From Nitrosophilus labii (GTDB lineage Bacteria > Campylobacterota > Campylobacteria > Campylobacterales > Nitratiruptoraceae): a DNA stretch of 64,000 nt. The stretch lies in assembly GCF_014466985.1 (NCBI RefSeq), contig NZ_AP022826.1:62001-126000 (forward strand), given 5' to 3'. Both the position numbers and the translations under genes were made by a program. Under the pieces are notes generated by a model. The model worked only from the letters and a program-made list of their open reading frames with translations. It searched no databases and was not told the origin of the DNA. Below are positions 47,007 to 56,621 of the stretch, one piece after another. Position 1 is the first letter of the stretch. Each line of letters starts with the position of its first letter.

Positions 47007-48308
47007 ATGGAAGTTAGTGTAAAGAAAACAGATAATGCAAATGCTGAGGTAAGCGCAAAAATCCAAAAGAGCGATATCGAATCAAGAATAAACAAAATCG
47101 CTAAAAATCTGAGTAAAACGTTAAATCTACCCGGTTTTAGAAAAGGGAAAGTTCCTTCTGCCGTAGTTAAAAAGAGATATGGTGAAAAGATAGAAAAAGA
47201 TGCAGAAGCTGAAAGCCTCCAAGAAGTTTATGCAAAAGCTTTGGAAGAGCTTGGATTAAAAAAAGAGGATGTTTTAGGCGAACCTGCAGTTACTAAGTTT
47301 GAAAAAAGCGAAGAAATTATAGAAACGGAGATAAAAATAAGCTTTAAGCCGCAAATAGATTTGAGCGGATACGAAGAGGCTGTTCCCTCTTTCGAGGAGC
47401 CGGAGGTAACGGAGGAAGAGGTTGAAGAGAGACTAAAAGAGTTAGCCGCTGCTTTAGCCCCTCAAAGGAAATTGGAAGAAGATAGAGGATTGCAAGAGGG
47501 CGATATAGCTATTATCGATTTTAAAGGTTATATAGACGATAAAGAGTTAGAGGGTGGAAGTGCTGAGAATTTTCAATTGAAAATTGGAAGTAAACAGTTT
47601 ATAGAGGGTTTTGAAGAGCAACTTATAGGGATGAAAACCGGAGAGACAAAAGAGATAGAAGTTACTTTCCCTCAAGATTATCACAACAAAGATATAGCCG
47701 GTAAAAAAGCTAAATTTACGGTTACATTGAAAGAGATACAGGTAAAAGAGGAGCCTAAAATAGACGATGAGCTTGCAAAAAAGATGTTACCTGACGAAGA
47801 AAATGCTACTGTGGAGCTTCTTAAAGAGAAGATTAGAGAGCAGCTAAAAAGCGAAAAACTATCTAAACTTTATAATGAAGAGTTAAAGCCTAAACTGATA
47901 GAGAGTCTTGTTGAGAAGTTTAACTTTGATCTTCCTCAAAATATTGTTGAGCAAGAAATCGATCTAAAACTTAACGAAAAGCTAAGAAGTATGAGTGAAG
48001 ATGAGCTTAAAGAGTTAAGAGAAAATCAGGACAAAGTAAAAGAGATTAGAGATTCTCTAAAAGATGAAGCTAAAAAGAGCGTAAAAGCTACGTTTATAGT
48101 TGATGCTTTAGCCAAACAAGAGGGTATCGGCGTAGAGGATCAAGAGGTTGTACAGACAATCTATTATGAAGCTATGCAGATGGGACAAAATCCTCAAGAA
48201 GTTTTGGAAGCTTACCAAAAACAAGGATTGCTTCCTGCTATAAAAATGGCTATGATAGAAGATAAACTTTTAACTCATCTTTTAAATAAAAAAATGGAGA
48301 GTAAATGA
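47007..48308 (+). CDS. tig: trigger factor chaperone/prolyl isomerase
   Basis: Trigger factor meets nascent chains at the ribosome tunnel. The 433 residues show the ribosome-binding signature ([17 protein letters not shown] near 40-56), the FKBP-like domain (about 155-240, [19 protein letters not shown]) and the C-terminal helical chaperone arms, rich in Lys and Glu. Its ATG follows AAAAGGGAAAAT. The clpP start overlaps its stop by four bases, so folding factor and protease are coupled. Confidence 0.94.
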   Translation: MEVSVKKTDNANAEVSAKIQKSDIESRINKIAKNLSKTLNLPGFRKGKVPSAVVKKRYGEKIEKDAEAESLQEVYAKALEELGLKKEDVLGEPAVTKFEKSEEIIETEIKISFKPQIDLSGYEEAVPSFEEPEVTEEEVEERLKELAAALAPQRKLEEDRGLQEGDIAIIDFKGYIDDKELEGGSAENFQLKIGSKQFIEGFEEQLIGMKTGETKEIEVTFPQDYHNKDIAGKKAKFTVTLKEIQVKEEPKIDDELAKKMLPDEENATVELLKEKIREQLKSEKLSKLYNEELKPKLIESLVEKFNFDLPQNIVEQEIDLKLNEKLRSMSEDELKELRENQDKVKEIRDSLKDEAKKSVKATFIVDALAKQEGIGVEDQEVVQTIYYEAMQMGQNPQEVLEAYQKQGLLPAIKMAMIEDKLLTHLLNKKMESK

Positions 48309-48895
48309 GCTACTATATCCCATACGTTATCGAAAGAACTGGAAGGGGAGAGAGAAGTTACGATATATACTCAAGACTTTTAAAAGATAGGATCATTATG
48401 CTAAGCGGCGAGATAAACGATCCTGTTGCCTCTTCCATCGTGGCACAGCTTCTTTTTTTGGAAGCAGAAGATCCTGATAAAGATATCTATCTTTATATAA
48501 ATTCGCCAGGTGGTGTTATAACTAGCGGTATGAGTATATACGATACGATGAACTACATAAAACCGGATGTTTCTACAATATGTATAGGTCAAGCGGCTTC
48601 TATGGGAGCATTTTTGCTAAGCAGTGGTGCTAAGGGAAAAAGATATGCTCTACCTCATGCAAGAATTATGATTCATCAACCTTTAGGTGGTGCGCAAGGT
48701 CAAGCTACCGATATTGAGATACAGGCAAAAGAGATTTTAAGACTAAAGCATATGTTAAACGACATATTAGCAAAAAACACGGGGCAGTCTCTTAGAAAGA
48801 TAGCAAAAGATACGGATAGAGACTTTTTTATGAGCGCTGAAGAGGCAAAAGAGTATGGTCTTATAGATCAAGTTTTAGAAAGAAGTTTTAAATAG
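48305..48895 (+). CDS. clpP: ATP-dependent Clp protease proteolytic subunit
   Basis: ClpP is the serine-peptidase core that works with ClpX and ClpA. The 196 residues have the catalytic Ser in [14 protein letters not shown] (near 94-107), His in [11 protein letters not shown] (near 119-129) and Asp in [13 protein letters not shown] (near 168-180). The N-terminal [20 protein letters not shown] is typical. It starts four bases before the end of tig and ends three bases before def. Confidence 0.96.
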   Translation: MSYYIPYVIERTGRGERSYDIYSRLLKDRIIMLSGEINDPVASSIVAQLLFLEAEDPDKDIYLYINSPGGVITSGMSIYDTMNYIKPDVSTICIGQAASMGAFLLSSGAKGKRYALPHARIMIHQPLGGAQGQATDIEIQAKEILRLKHMLNDILAKNTGQSLRKIAKDTDRDFFMSAEEAKEYGLIDQVLERSFK

Positions 48896-48898
48896 AGT

Positions 48899-49435
48899 AT
48901 GATTAGAGAAATTGTAGTTTATCCGGACAAGCGATTAAAACAGATATCAAAAGAGGTGGAGAGGTTTGACGAAGAGCTCCATACTCTTTTGGACGATATG
49001 TACGATACTATGATGGCAAAAAACGGAGTAGGGCTTGCTGCTATTCAGGTAGGCGTTCCTTTAAGAGCGCTTATTATAAATATTCCAGATGAAGAGGGAG
49101 AGCAAAAAAGGGAAAATCTCATTGAAGTAGTAAATCCAAAAATAGTGGAGTCAAAAGGTTCTATTACTTATACCGAAGGGTGTTTAAGCGTGCCGGAATA
49201 TTACGACGACGTTGAGAGGGCCGAGTGGGTAAAAGTAGAGTTTTTTGATAGGTTCGGTAATAAAAGAGTAATAGAGACAGATGGACTATTGGCTATAGCT
49301 TTTCAACATGAGATCGATCATCTAAACGGACATCTTTTTATAGAAAAACTCTCCTTTTTAAAAAGAAAAAAGTTTGAAAAAGAGTGGAAAAAGAGAAGAA
49401 AAGAAAAAAGTGTCAAAAAAGGAAAAAATAAATAG
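48899..49435 (+). CDS. def: peptide deformylase
   Basis: Def removes the formyl group from new proteins. The 178-residue enzyme has the three metal-binding motifs [11 protein letters not shown] (near 42-52), EGCLSVPEY (near 95-103) and [12 protein letters not shown] (near 140-151). A basic C-terminal tail ([16 protein letters not shown]) is an extension often seen in this phylum. It ends the tig-clpP-def run; comM begins 69 bases later. Confidence 0.95.
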   Translation: MIREIVVYPDKRLKQISKEVERFDEELHTLLDDMYDTMMAKNGVGLAAIQVGVPLRALIINIPDEEGEQKRENLIEVVNPKIVESKGSITYTEGCLSVPEYYDDVERAEWVKVEFFDRFGNKRVIETDGLLAIAFQHEIDHLNGHLFIEKLSFLKRKKFEKEWKKRRKEKSVKKGKNK

Positions 49436-49504
49436 TTTTCTTAATCGACTGAGATGATAAAACAATCAAAAGAATTTTTAGACGCCAGATATTAAAGGCT
49501 TATA

Positions 49505-50371
49505 TTGAAAAAGATCCTCTGCGCTACGTTTGAAGATGGCAAAGCAAATATCGTTGAGGTAGAGAGCTCTTTTGTAAGAGCTCTCCCCTCTTTTACTATA
49601 GTAGGATTGGCTTCTAGCTCTATTCAAGAAGCAAAAGATAGGGTAAAAGCCGCACTACACGCAATAGATTTTAAATTTCCTCCATTAAAAGTGACGATTA
49701 ATCTATCTCCAAGCGATATCAAAAAAAGCGGTAGTCATTTTGATCTTGCCATAGCTTTATCTATTGCCCTACAAAAGAAAAAGGTAGATTTTAAAGACTA
49801 TTTTGTCTTTGGAGAGTTAGGTCTAGACGGGACTATAAAAGATACAAACTCTATATTTCCTCTCATATTGTCTCTAAAAGAGTTTTATAAGGATTTAAAA
49901 GTAGTTGTGCCTTGTGAATCGGTAGGTAAAATTTCAAAAATTCCCGGTGTTAAGATTTATTGTGTTGAAAATTTGTTAGAAGCGGTAGATTTTTTTGTAA
50001 AAGAAGAAAAAAAGGAGATCAATAGCGAAACTATAGAAGCTAAGTTTATCGAGATATTAGGAAATAGATATTACTACGAAGAGAGTTTTCCTATCGATTT
50101 TAATGAGGTTAAAGGTCAAGAGGTAGCTAAAAGGGCCGCTTTAATATCCGCTGCGGGAATGCACAATATTTTGTTTGAGGGAAGCCCAGGATGCGGTAAA
50201 AGTATGATTATAAAACGCTTAAGATATATTTTACCGCCTATGAGTATTGAAGAGATCTTAGAAGTGGCTAAGCTTTCGGCTTTAGATAAAAAGGAGCCAA
50301 CTTTTACGCCTATACGACCTTTTAGATCTCCTCATCACTCATCTACTAAGGCTAGCATTTTTGGAGGCGGT
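49505..50371 (+). pseudogene. comM: comM (YifB-type AAA+ protein), 5' part, split by a Tn7-like transposon
   Basis: ComM/YifB is a Mg-chelatase-like AAA+ helicase that promotes branch migration in natural transformation. The first 289 codons are native: the Lon-like N-terminal domain (SPSDIKKSGSHFDLAIALS near 69-87) and the AAA P-loop GSPGCGKSMII (near 225-235). The family motif RPFRSPHHSSTKASIFGGG (near 270-288) ends at base 50,371, where the transposon begins. The rest of the Walker B/arginine-finger half must lie beyond the right edge. A TTG start is used. The frame reads 42 codons into the element, ending at a TGA (50,498-50,500). Confidence 0.88.
50367..50371. repeat. probable left target-site duplication GCGGT
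   Basis: The five bases before the transposon terminus are GCGGT. From memory, AbaR/Tn6022-type elements in Acinetobacter comM are flanked by the complement, ACCGC, so the insertion point appears to be the same conserved site. The right copy is outside the window. Confidence 0.6.
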
Positions 50372-50500
50372 TGTAAGTATTCTAATATAATTACATTTTA
50401 TTCACAATTATCTACAATTATTCAAATATATTTACACTACTTAAATCTTCAAATTAATTATTTCTTGTATTTCTGCTATTTTAAAAGGAACTTACAATGA
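50372..50500 (+). repeat. left end of a Tn7-like transposon with three TnsB-type repeats
   Basis: The element starts TGTAAGTATTC. Three imperfect 17-base repeats follow at 50,379-50,395, 50,400-50,416 and 50,420-50,436, each beginning ATTC and ending (T/C)TACA or TTACA, spaced 21 and 20 bases (two helical turns). This is the pattern of TnsB sites in Tn7-like left ends. Confidence 0.75.
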
Positions 50501-52056
50501 ATAATCTTTCAAAATTAATAGACAATTCTGGTAAAAATTCTTTAATTATTAAATTGCAGAGAGAAAAACCGTTGATTGTATGTGGTTACTCTCCTTTAAA
50601 AATTTATCCGAAGAACAATGGAAGAGAAGATGTTTTAATTGATATTTGGTTTAAAGATGAAAGTGGTAAAAAATTTGTTGCTTATGATTTGCAGCTTGAA
50701 ACTACATCAATTTTTTCATATGGAAGTATTTTATACAAAGAAAACATAAATTTTATTGCAGAAAGCGAGATATTTAATATAAAACCTTCTAATATCGAAA
50801 TAAAGCCATATGAAAAACTTTCTGATGATTTAAAAGAAAAAATATCTCAAAGAATAATTTCGGATGAAGAAAGAGCCGTTAAAAGTTTTCTAACCCTAAA
50901 AACAAATGATAAAGTTTTAATATTTCCTTATTTAGTAATAGGAAGTTTTTTCTATTTTCCAACTTCTCATATAAGAAGAGCCTTCTTAGCCCAAGATATA
51001 AATATTTTACTTCAAGAGAACAAAGAAAATAAAGTTCAATTAAGTAGTTGTAAAGAAGGTGAGTTGTATTTTAGAAACTTTAACAAAAAAGTTACCAAAG
51101 AAACGGTGGAGCTTGCATATTTGTATTTTTGTTATGAAAAAAGCAGAAAGTTTTTTTACAATGCATATTCTTTTTTTATAAAGGATGTTATAAAAGAACC
51201 CAAATATGAGAATAAAAGATATATTCTATCATTTGCTAATTTTAAGTTTCCAATTTTTAAAGATTTTAAAGCTGAGCTTAGAGGTGAATATCTTGATGAT
51301 AAAAACTTGTTAGTTTATCAAATAATAGATATTGATTTTGAAAGCTTATTTGGAAAAAAAGTTATTACATATCATTTTGAAAGTAGAGATCGAAATTATA
51401 CGCTTCAAACCAAATTCTTTAAAAAATTAGCAGGCAAAGCAGCCACTATTTCACATAATAGCCCTACAAATCCAAAAAGTACTGATACCATCATATCTAT
51501 TGGTAAAAAACAGTTTTCTTCAGTTAATCCTTTGGCTGTTTTCAAAGGCAAAGCTATTAGAAAGGGAGAAAGTATTTACTCAAAGCCTATTCATAAAATT
51601 TTTAAAGAATCAGAAGGAATAAGTTTGAGCGATATGGAAGATAAAAATTCTCCATATGGCAAAGGGACTTTAAATATAGAAAATTTTGATTTTCAAAAAG
51701 CTATTGAATTGTTAAAAAGGAAACTAAATTTAAACGAGGAAGAAAGCAATTTTTATCAAACAAATAGATATTATGCTTTTCATTTTAGATTTAGAAACAG
51801 GAATTATTTTTTACTCGAATTAAAAGAATCTAACTCTTCAACGCTTCTATTTAGTTCAAATAATAGGCTTAATGGAAATTTTCTTGTGGCGAAAGTATAT
51901 TCTGTTAAAGAGGGTTCTATACAATCTTTTAATAAATTAAAAAAAGAATTAGAAGAAATAAGAATTTTCTTCCATACTAAGCAAAAGCATACTGGCAAAG
52001 GAATTGAAGATTGGGTTGATAGATTAATAAATAAATTAGATGAATATAGTTTATAA
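50497..52056 (+). CDS. probable TnsE-like transposition protein
   Basis: The 519-residue protein resembles Tn7 TnsE in layout: an N-terminal region with DVLIDIWFKDESGKKF (near 43-58), a central FYFPTSHIRRAFLAQDINI (near 151-169), and a C-terminal part with FLLELKESNSSTLLF (near 440-454) and HTGKGIEDWVDRLINKL (near 499-515), like the C-terminal helix of TnsE. TnsE directs Tn7 to replicating, conjugating DNA by binding the sliding clamp and 3'-recessed ends. The match is from memory and moderate. Its ATG overlaps the stop of the truncated comM frame (ATGA) behind AAAAGGAAC. In Tn7, tnsE follows tnsD at the other end. Confidence 0.55.
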   Translation: MNNLSKLIDNSGKNSLIIKLQREKPLIVCGYSPLKIYPKNNGREDVLIDIWFKDESGKKFVAYDLQLETTSIFSYGSILYKENINFIAESEIFNIKPSNIEIKPYEKLSDDLKEKISQRIISDEERAVKSFLTLKTNDKVLIFPYLVIGSFFYFPTSHIRRAFLAQDINILLQENKENKVQLSSCKEGELYFRNFNKKVTKETVELAYLYFCYEKSRKFFYNAYSFFIKDVIKEPKYENKRYILSFANFKFPIFKDFKAELRGEYLDDKNLLVYQIIDIDFESLFGKKVITYHFESRDRNYTLQTKFFKKLAGKAATISHNSPTNPKSTDTIISIGKKQFSSVNPLAVFKGKAIRKGESIYSKPIHKIFKESEGISLSDMEDKNSPYGKGTLNIENFDFQKAIELLKRKLNLNEEESNFYQTNRYYAFHFRFRNRNYFLLELKESNSSTLLFSSNNRLNGNFLVAKVYSVKEGSIQSFNKLKKELEEIRIFFHTKQKHTGKGIEDWVDRLINKLDEYSL

Positions 52057-52161
52057 AAGTTGAAATTAAGAATAGACAATTAATCGATTCTACTTTAAGG
52101 AAGAAAATAAGATAATTTAATTTAACATTGGGCTGTAATTCTGTTAAATTAGGGGAAAAAT

Positions 52162-55100
52162 ATGAGCAAGTTGCAGGAACATATTAAAGAAATCAAAGAA
52201 ACAAAATCCGGTTATGAAAGAAATATGTATCCCAGTATCAAAAGTATTTTTGAATCCTTGGGACACAAATCAAAAAATATTATCGTAGATTCTGGAAGTG
52301 AACTGGGACAGGGGATACCCGATTTAGTTATCAAGACAGAAGTAGGTACCAAAGAAAAAGGAAAACCTATTCTTGGTGATTGGGTAGTTTGCGAAGTAAA
52401 AGATGAACGAACCGCATTCAAAACCCCTGGAAGCAGAAACAAGATATTAAAAGACAAAGAAAAATATATCACCCTCGATACCAACTATTTCATTATGATC
52501 GATCCGGAAAGGATGGTCATCCGTCCTGTTACGGTAGGAAGCTCCTTGAATTACGACAGCAGTAAAGATATAGTTATAGAGTGGGAAGAGGCGCTAAAAC
52601 ACAATGATCAATGGTTCAAAGAGCAAACCGCTAGTATAGCCGCCGATAAATCCTCAATAAAAGTAGCTTTGGATAAGTTTAGAACCGGAGATACCTCTTC
52701 TATAGCTGTTATTTCCCTTAAACCGCAGGATACTACTAAAGCAGAACAAAAAAGGGCGGAGAAAGCCAAACAAGAATTTTTTCATGCCATCAAAAGAGCA
52801 ACCATTCTTCTTCAAAGCGCCACAAAGGAGGCTCTAGAGGATGTGCAGCCAAAAATTGAAGAGATTTTAAAAGCTATCGATGATTTTGAAGAAAAATATG
52901 ATGGAGTCAAAAAGCTCTCTTTGGAGCCCTTTGAGCTGCAAGGACAGGTAATAGGTTATGAAAGAGCACTTGAGCATGATGAAGATGTAGAGCGTATCAA
53001 AGAAAAGGTGATGTCAAATATCTCCATCGCCAAACTGGCACTTGTATGGCTTCCTGAGTTTAGATCAAGAATTGGAAAGAAAAAAGAGGAGGTTATACAA
53101 GAACTTTTTGCCATCGAGACGGCAAATATGATATTAGCAAGAATTCTTTTGCTTCGTTTCTTCGAGGATCACGGATTTTTTGGAGAGAAAAGATATTTGT
53201 GTAATGGCGGTATCAAAGCTTTCCAGATGATGAGAGAGTATTTTGAGCTGACTTACATGAAACTGCTCAAGGATGTTTACGAAAAAGCAAAAACGATCTA
53301 CTATTCGGTATTTGAAGAAATGGAGCTTGACTGGGTTCTTGGAAGCGAAAACGAACGACTTTCTCAAGCAATAGAGCTCTCTCTTATGCACTTCTCAAAA
53401 TTTGATTTTACAACGATAAGAGGCGATATTCTAACGGGTATTTACGATAGATTTTTGGAAGGCTCCCAACGAAAAAAACTAGGAGAATATTACACCAAAC
53501 CAAGCGTTGCAAGATATATAATCGACAGAATAGAGATAGATAGAGATGATGTCGTATTGGATCCCGCATGCGGATCGGGCACCTTTTTACTGGAGGTATT
53601 CAATAAAACTATCGGCGAACATATAGATGCGGGAGTAGTTACGTATGAAGAAGCGGTAGAAGAGCTCTCTCATATCAGGGGAAACGATATAAATCCTTTC
53701 TCCTCGATGATAGCGCAAATACAGATTCTGTGGCATCTATTAGCTTTTAAAAAAGATATATTGAATCATGGATTTCCAAGACTCTATATCGCTGAAAAAC
53801 ATAACTCCTTGATACCTGCCGATATATTGAGCTCAGAATACTCCACTTATGTAAAAATCGATAAAAAAGAGTATGACGCGGTTATCGGAAATCCTCCCTT
53901 TGTCCGTCCGGAAAGAAAAGATGAAGATTTTTCAAAAGATGTGGCCAAATTCTATTCAAAAGATATAAAGATCGATAAAAATCTTTTTACTCTTTTCATA
54001 TACAGAGCTTTGAAATCTTGGTGTAAAGATGGGGCGTATCTTGGATATGTCATACCTCTTTCATTTTGCGACAATAAATCAAATAGCAATCTAAGAAAGC
54101 TCTTTTTGCCTTTTAAGCAAAGATGGAAAATTGTTGAGATTGTGGATATGGAAGCGATATCGGAATATGTGTTCGATGCTTCCGTGCAGCCAATTATCTT
54201 TATAGCCAAAAACGAACCCGCATCCGAAGATGATGTAATTAGAATAAAAATAGCCGGAACGGAATCACTTCTAGAATCTGGAGATATAGACTTAAACAAA
54301 GCGCCGTATGCAGATTTTAAATATATGGATGTATGGAGCAAAGATGGTAGGATCCTTACAAAAATAAACAGCGAAAGAAAAAAAATTATAGACAAACTGT
54401 TGCAATACAAAACATTTGAGGATATTGCTTTTAGATATTGGGTGCTTACTAGAAAAAATAGAATTATTCAATATGGACTTCTTCCTGAATTTCAAGGGAT
54501 GGAAGAGAATGACAAGATAGAAGAAAGAACAGGCATTGCTAGAGGAGCAGTATTTAGAGGTAAAAAACCAAAAAAAGATAACGGTTTTAATATATACAAG
54601 GGTGAAAATATAGCAGCTGGACTTATAGAGGGGGAGCCCGCTGAAAACAATATTGATATTTTAAATGTAGACGATCCTTCTTTATGGAGATATTTAGATA
54701 TCCTGCCAAATTATGGTTTTGCATTTTTACAAATTTCATTAGGACTAACAGCTGCACGTTTTAAACCAAAAAAAGAAGCTTTCCTTGACACCGCAACTCT
54801 ATTTTTTCCATCAAAAGAGCTACGAGATTTTCCTTTTGATCTTTTAATTTTATCTAGTGTTTATCAATTCTTTTATGGAATATATGCAAGAATGGGAGTG
54901 GTAGAGCAGTATTATAGTCATGTCTATCCATTAAATCTAAAATGGCTGCCATGGAGCGATAAGCTTTCAGTTTATTCGGATGACATTGAAGCCAAAAGGA
55001 AAGAATATTACGAAGCTTGCAAAGCCTTGCACAATCGAGAAGAAGCATTGATGGATATTTTAGAAAAAATTGGAGCAAAACCTTTTACACAACTATGCAG

Positions 55101-55623
55101 AGACTTAGGGGCATCCAATAACACATGGGGAGTCAAATGGAGCGAAATAGACGATGACAGAAAAATTCAGATCAATGCTCCAGAAATTAAAAACCCAAGT
55201 AAACATGGAGATGCCTATAGGATATATTTAACCGATGATGTATTTACCTTTATAGAGATAGGAAACGAGTTTGCCGCTAAAGCTTTTGGTGCAACTTTGA
55301 CGATATATCACGGCAAAGTAATGAAAAAGTCTGATTTACTGAGAATTAAGGTGCCAGAAAACGATGATGCCTTGAATGAATTTGTAGAAGAAATTAAAAA
55401 ATATGATCAAGGGGAATATGCTAGCATTGTAGAAAACATCATCTATCAAATAGATGAGATTGTTGGCAAGTGTTTTGGGTTGAGCGAAGATGAAATTAGA
55501 TATATTCAAAAAGAGATGAAGCATGATCCATACTTAAAACATATAAAACCAAAACTCCCATTTTCCGGAAAGAAAAAGAGGGGGCTGTTTGCAAGTTTGG
55601 CATCTTCGGATAGATACAAGTAA
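52162..55623 (+). CDS. type IIG restriction endonuclease-methyltransferase
   Basis: This 1153-residue single-chain enzyme should methylate and cut DNA. The N-terminal nuclease has a PD-(D/E)xK look: GIPDLVIKTE (near 50-59) and DWVVCEVKDE (near 73-82). A helical linker leads to an N6-adenine methylase with LGEYYTKPSVARYI (near 443-456), SAM motif VLDPACGSGTFLLEV (near 469-483) and catalytic AVIGNPPFVRP (near 572-582). The rest (about 750-1000) is a target-recognition domain, followed by a C-terminal helical part. BREX PglX-like methylases share the layout, but the nuclease motif favours IIG. It stands alone, without a separate specificity gene. Confidence 0.85.
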   Translation: MSKLQEHIKEIKETKSGYERNMYPSIKSIFESLGHKSKNIIVDSGSELGQGIPDLVIKTEVGTKEKGKPILGDWVVCEVKDERTAFKTPGSRNKILKDKEKYITLDTNYFIMIDPERMVIRPVTVGSSLNYDSSKDIVIEWEEALKHNDQWFKEQTASIAADKSSIKVALDKFRTGDTSSIAVISLKPQDTTKAEQKRAEKAKQEFFHAIKRATILLQSATKEALEDVQPKIEEILKAIDDFEEKYDGVKKLSLEPFELQGQVIGYERALEHDEDVERIKEKVMSNISIAKLALVWLPEFRSRIGKKKEEVIQELFAIETANMILARILLLRFFEDHGFFGEKRYLCNGGIKAFQMMREYFELTYMKLLKDVYEKAKTIYYSVFEEMELDWVLGSENERLSQAIELSLMHFSKFDFTTIRGDILTGIYDRFLEGSQRKKLGEYYTKPSVARYIIDRIEIDRDDVVLDPACGSGTFLLEVFNKTIGEHIDAGVVTYEEAVEELSHIRGNDINPFSSMIAQIQILWHLLAFKKDILNHGFPRLYIAEKHNSLIPADILSSEYSTYVKIDKKEYDAVIGNPPFVRPERKDEDFSKDVAKFYSKDIKIDKNLFTLFIYRALKSWCKDGAYLGYVIPLSFCDNKSNSNLRKLFLPFKQRWKIVEIVDMEAISEYVFDASVQPIIFIAKNEPASEDDVIRIKIAGTESLLESGDIDLNKAPYADFKYMDVWSKDGRILTKINSERKKIIDKLLQYKTFEDIAFRYWVLTRKNRIIQYGLLPEFQGMEENDKIEERTGIARGAVFRGKKPKKDNGFNIYKGENIAAGLIEGEPAENNIDILNVDDPSLWRYLDILPNYGFAFLQISLGLTAARFKPKKEAFLDTATLFFPSKELRDFPFDLLILSSVYQFFYGIYARMGVVEQYYSHVYPLNLKWLPWSDKLSVYSDDIEAKRKEYYEACKALHNREEALMDILEKIGAKPFTQLCRDLGASNNTWGVKWSEIDDDRKIQINAPEIKNPSKHGDAYRIYLTDDVFTFIEIGNEFAAKAFGATLTIYHGKVMKKSDLLRIKVPENDDALNEFVEEIKKYDQGEYASIVENIIYQIDEIVGKCFGLSEDEIRYIQKEMKHDPYLKHIKPKLPFSGKKKRGLFASLASSDRYK

Positions 55624-55682
55624 AAGGAAGGAAGATATACGCTTATCGTGCAAACGATAACTTTTCGAGCGTAAAAGGTCTA

Positions 55683-56378
55683 ATGAAAAATAACATAGAA
55701 TTATCCACTTCTGGAATAAAGTTTAGTTATAGAAGATTTTTAGCAGATACAAGTATTGGCTTTGCAATAATATTACTTTTTTTATCTCAATATCCAAACT
55801 ATATGGAACATAATTTTATGATAATGTTTTTCATATTGGCATCTACTCCAGTTGGAATATTGGTAAATATCAGTAGTTGGATACTGTTAGGTTTTTTTCA
55901 AACACGCGTTACAAAAGATGTTGTGTTATCTATTAAAAATGGCAAGTTATGGTCAATAGAAAAATACTTATTACTTGGTACGGATGAACATTTTCAAATC
56001 AAAGATACTATAGAATTTTATAAACTTAATGAAGAAAATTTTTACAAAATTGTTAAATTAATAGAACATTTTCTCTCTGTGCATTGTCCGCAAAAAATTG
56101 GATATTATCAAGATATAGTTGGAATGAGGATATTTTATAGAAATGTGAGCTTATTATTAATGATTATACCGTTTATAGTAAAATTAAATCTAATTCAAAT
56201 AGGGATTATAATTTCTATGAGTTTATTTTTTCTTATTGCAAATTCTATAATAACGATCTACGGTGTTTTTTATTTATTACAAGTCTTTAAAATGCTGTTT
56301 TTAAGGGATAAACTAGATAGTAAAATAGATTATAAAGAAATAATATCGACTATCAAAGAATTTAATGGTTGTGATTAA
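55683..56378 (+). CDS. unknown membrane protein, 231 aa
   Basis: The 231-residue protein has four likely membrane helices (about 21-38, 45-73, 159-176 and 180-205) separated by a cytoplasmic middle part (about 75-150) that contains a helix and ends CPQKIGYYQDIVG. I recognise no domain. It follows the restriction gene by 60 bases and precedes the HD gene by 243, and could be a membrane-acting effector or belong to neither. Very high TTA/ATA codon use, like the rest of the cargo, separates it from the chromosomal genes. Confidence 0.55.
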   Translation: MKNNIELSTSGIKFSYRRFLADTSIGFAIILLFLSQYPNYMEHNFMIMFFILASTPVGILVNISSWILLGFFQTRVTKDVVLSIKNGKLWSIEKYLLLGTDEHFQIKDTIEFYKLNEENFYKIVKLIEHFLSVHCPQKIGYYQDIVGMRIFYRNVSLLLMIIPFIVKLNLIQIGIIISMSLFFLIANSIITIYGVFYLLQVFKMLFLRDKLDSKIDYKEIISTIKEFNGCD

Positions 56379-56621
56379 ACTGGAATAGTGTTAATGTGAA
56401 AAAGTATCTATTAAGAAAATAGCAATAAATCTCTTAAAAATCATAGAAATAAATTATAAGAAGTAGGCCTCTTTTCATATTCCATAGAAGTATATTAAAG
56501 GGGGATTTGAAAAAGATAGGTTGGGAGTTTTATTGAAAAAATTTGTATCTATAAAAGATAGAAATAAAGAAAAATTTAAATAAATTAAATTAAAATATGA
56601 AAAGAAAGGGGCATTTATATT

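Noticed and set aside
46917-47066. 50-codon upstream extension of folE
   Set aside because: It runs through the divergent tig promoter and into tig, and is unlike GTP cyclohydrolase.
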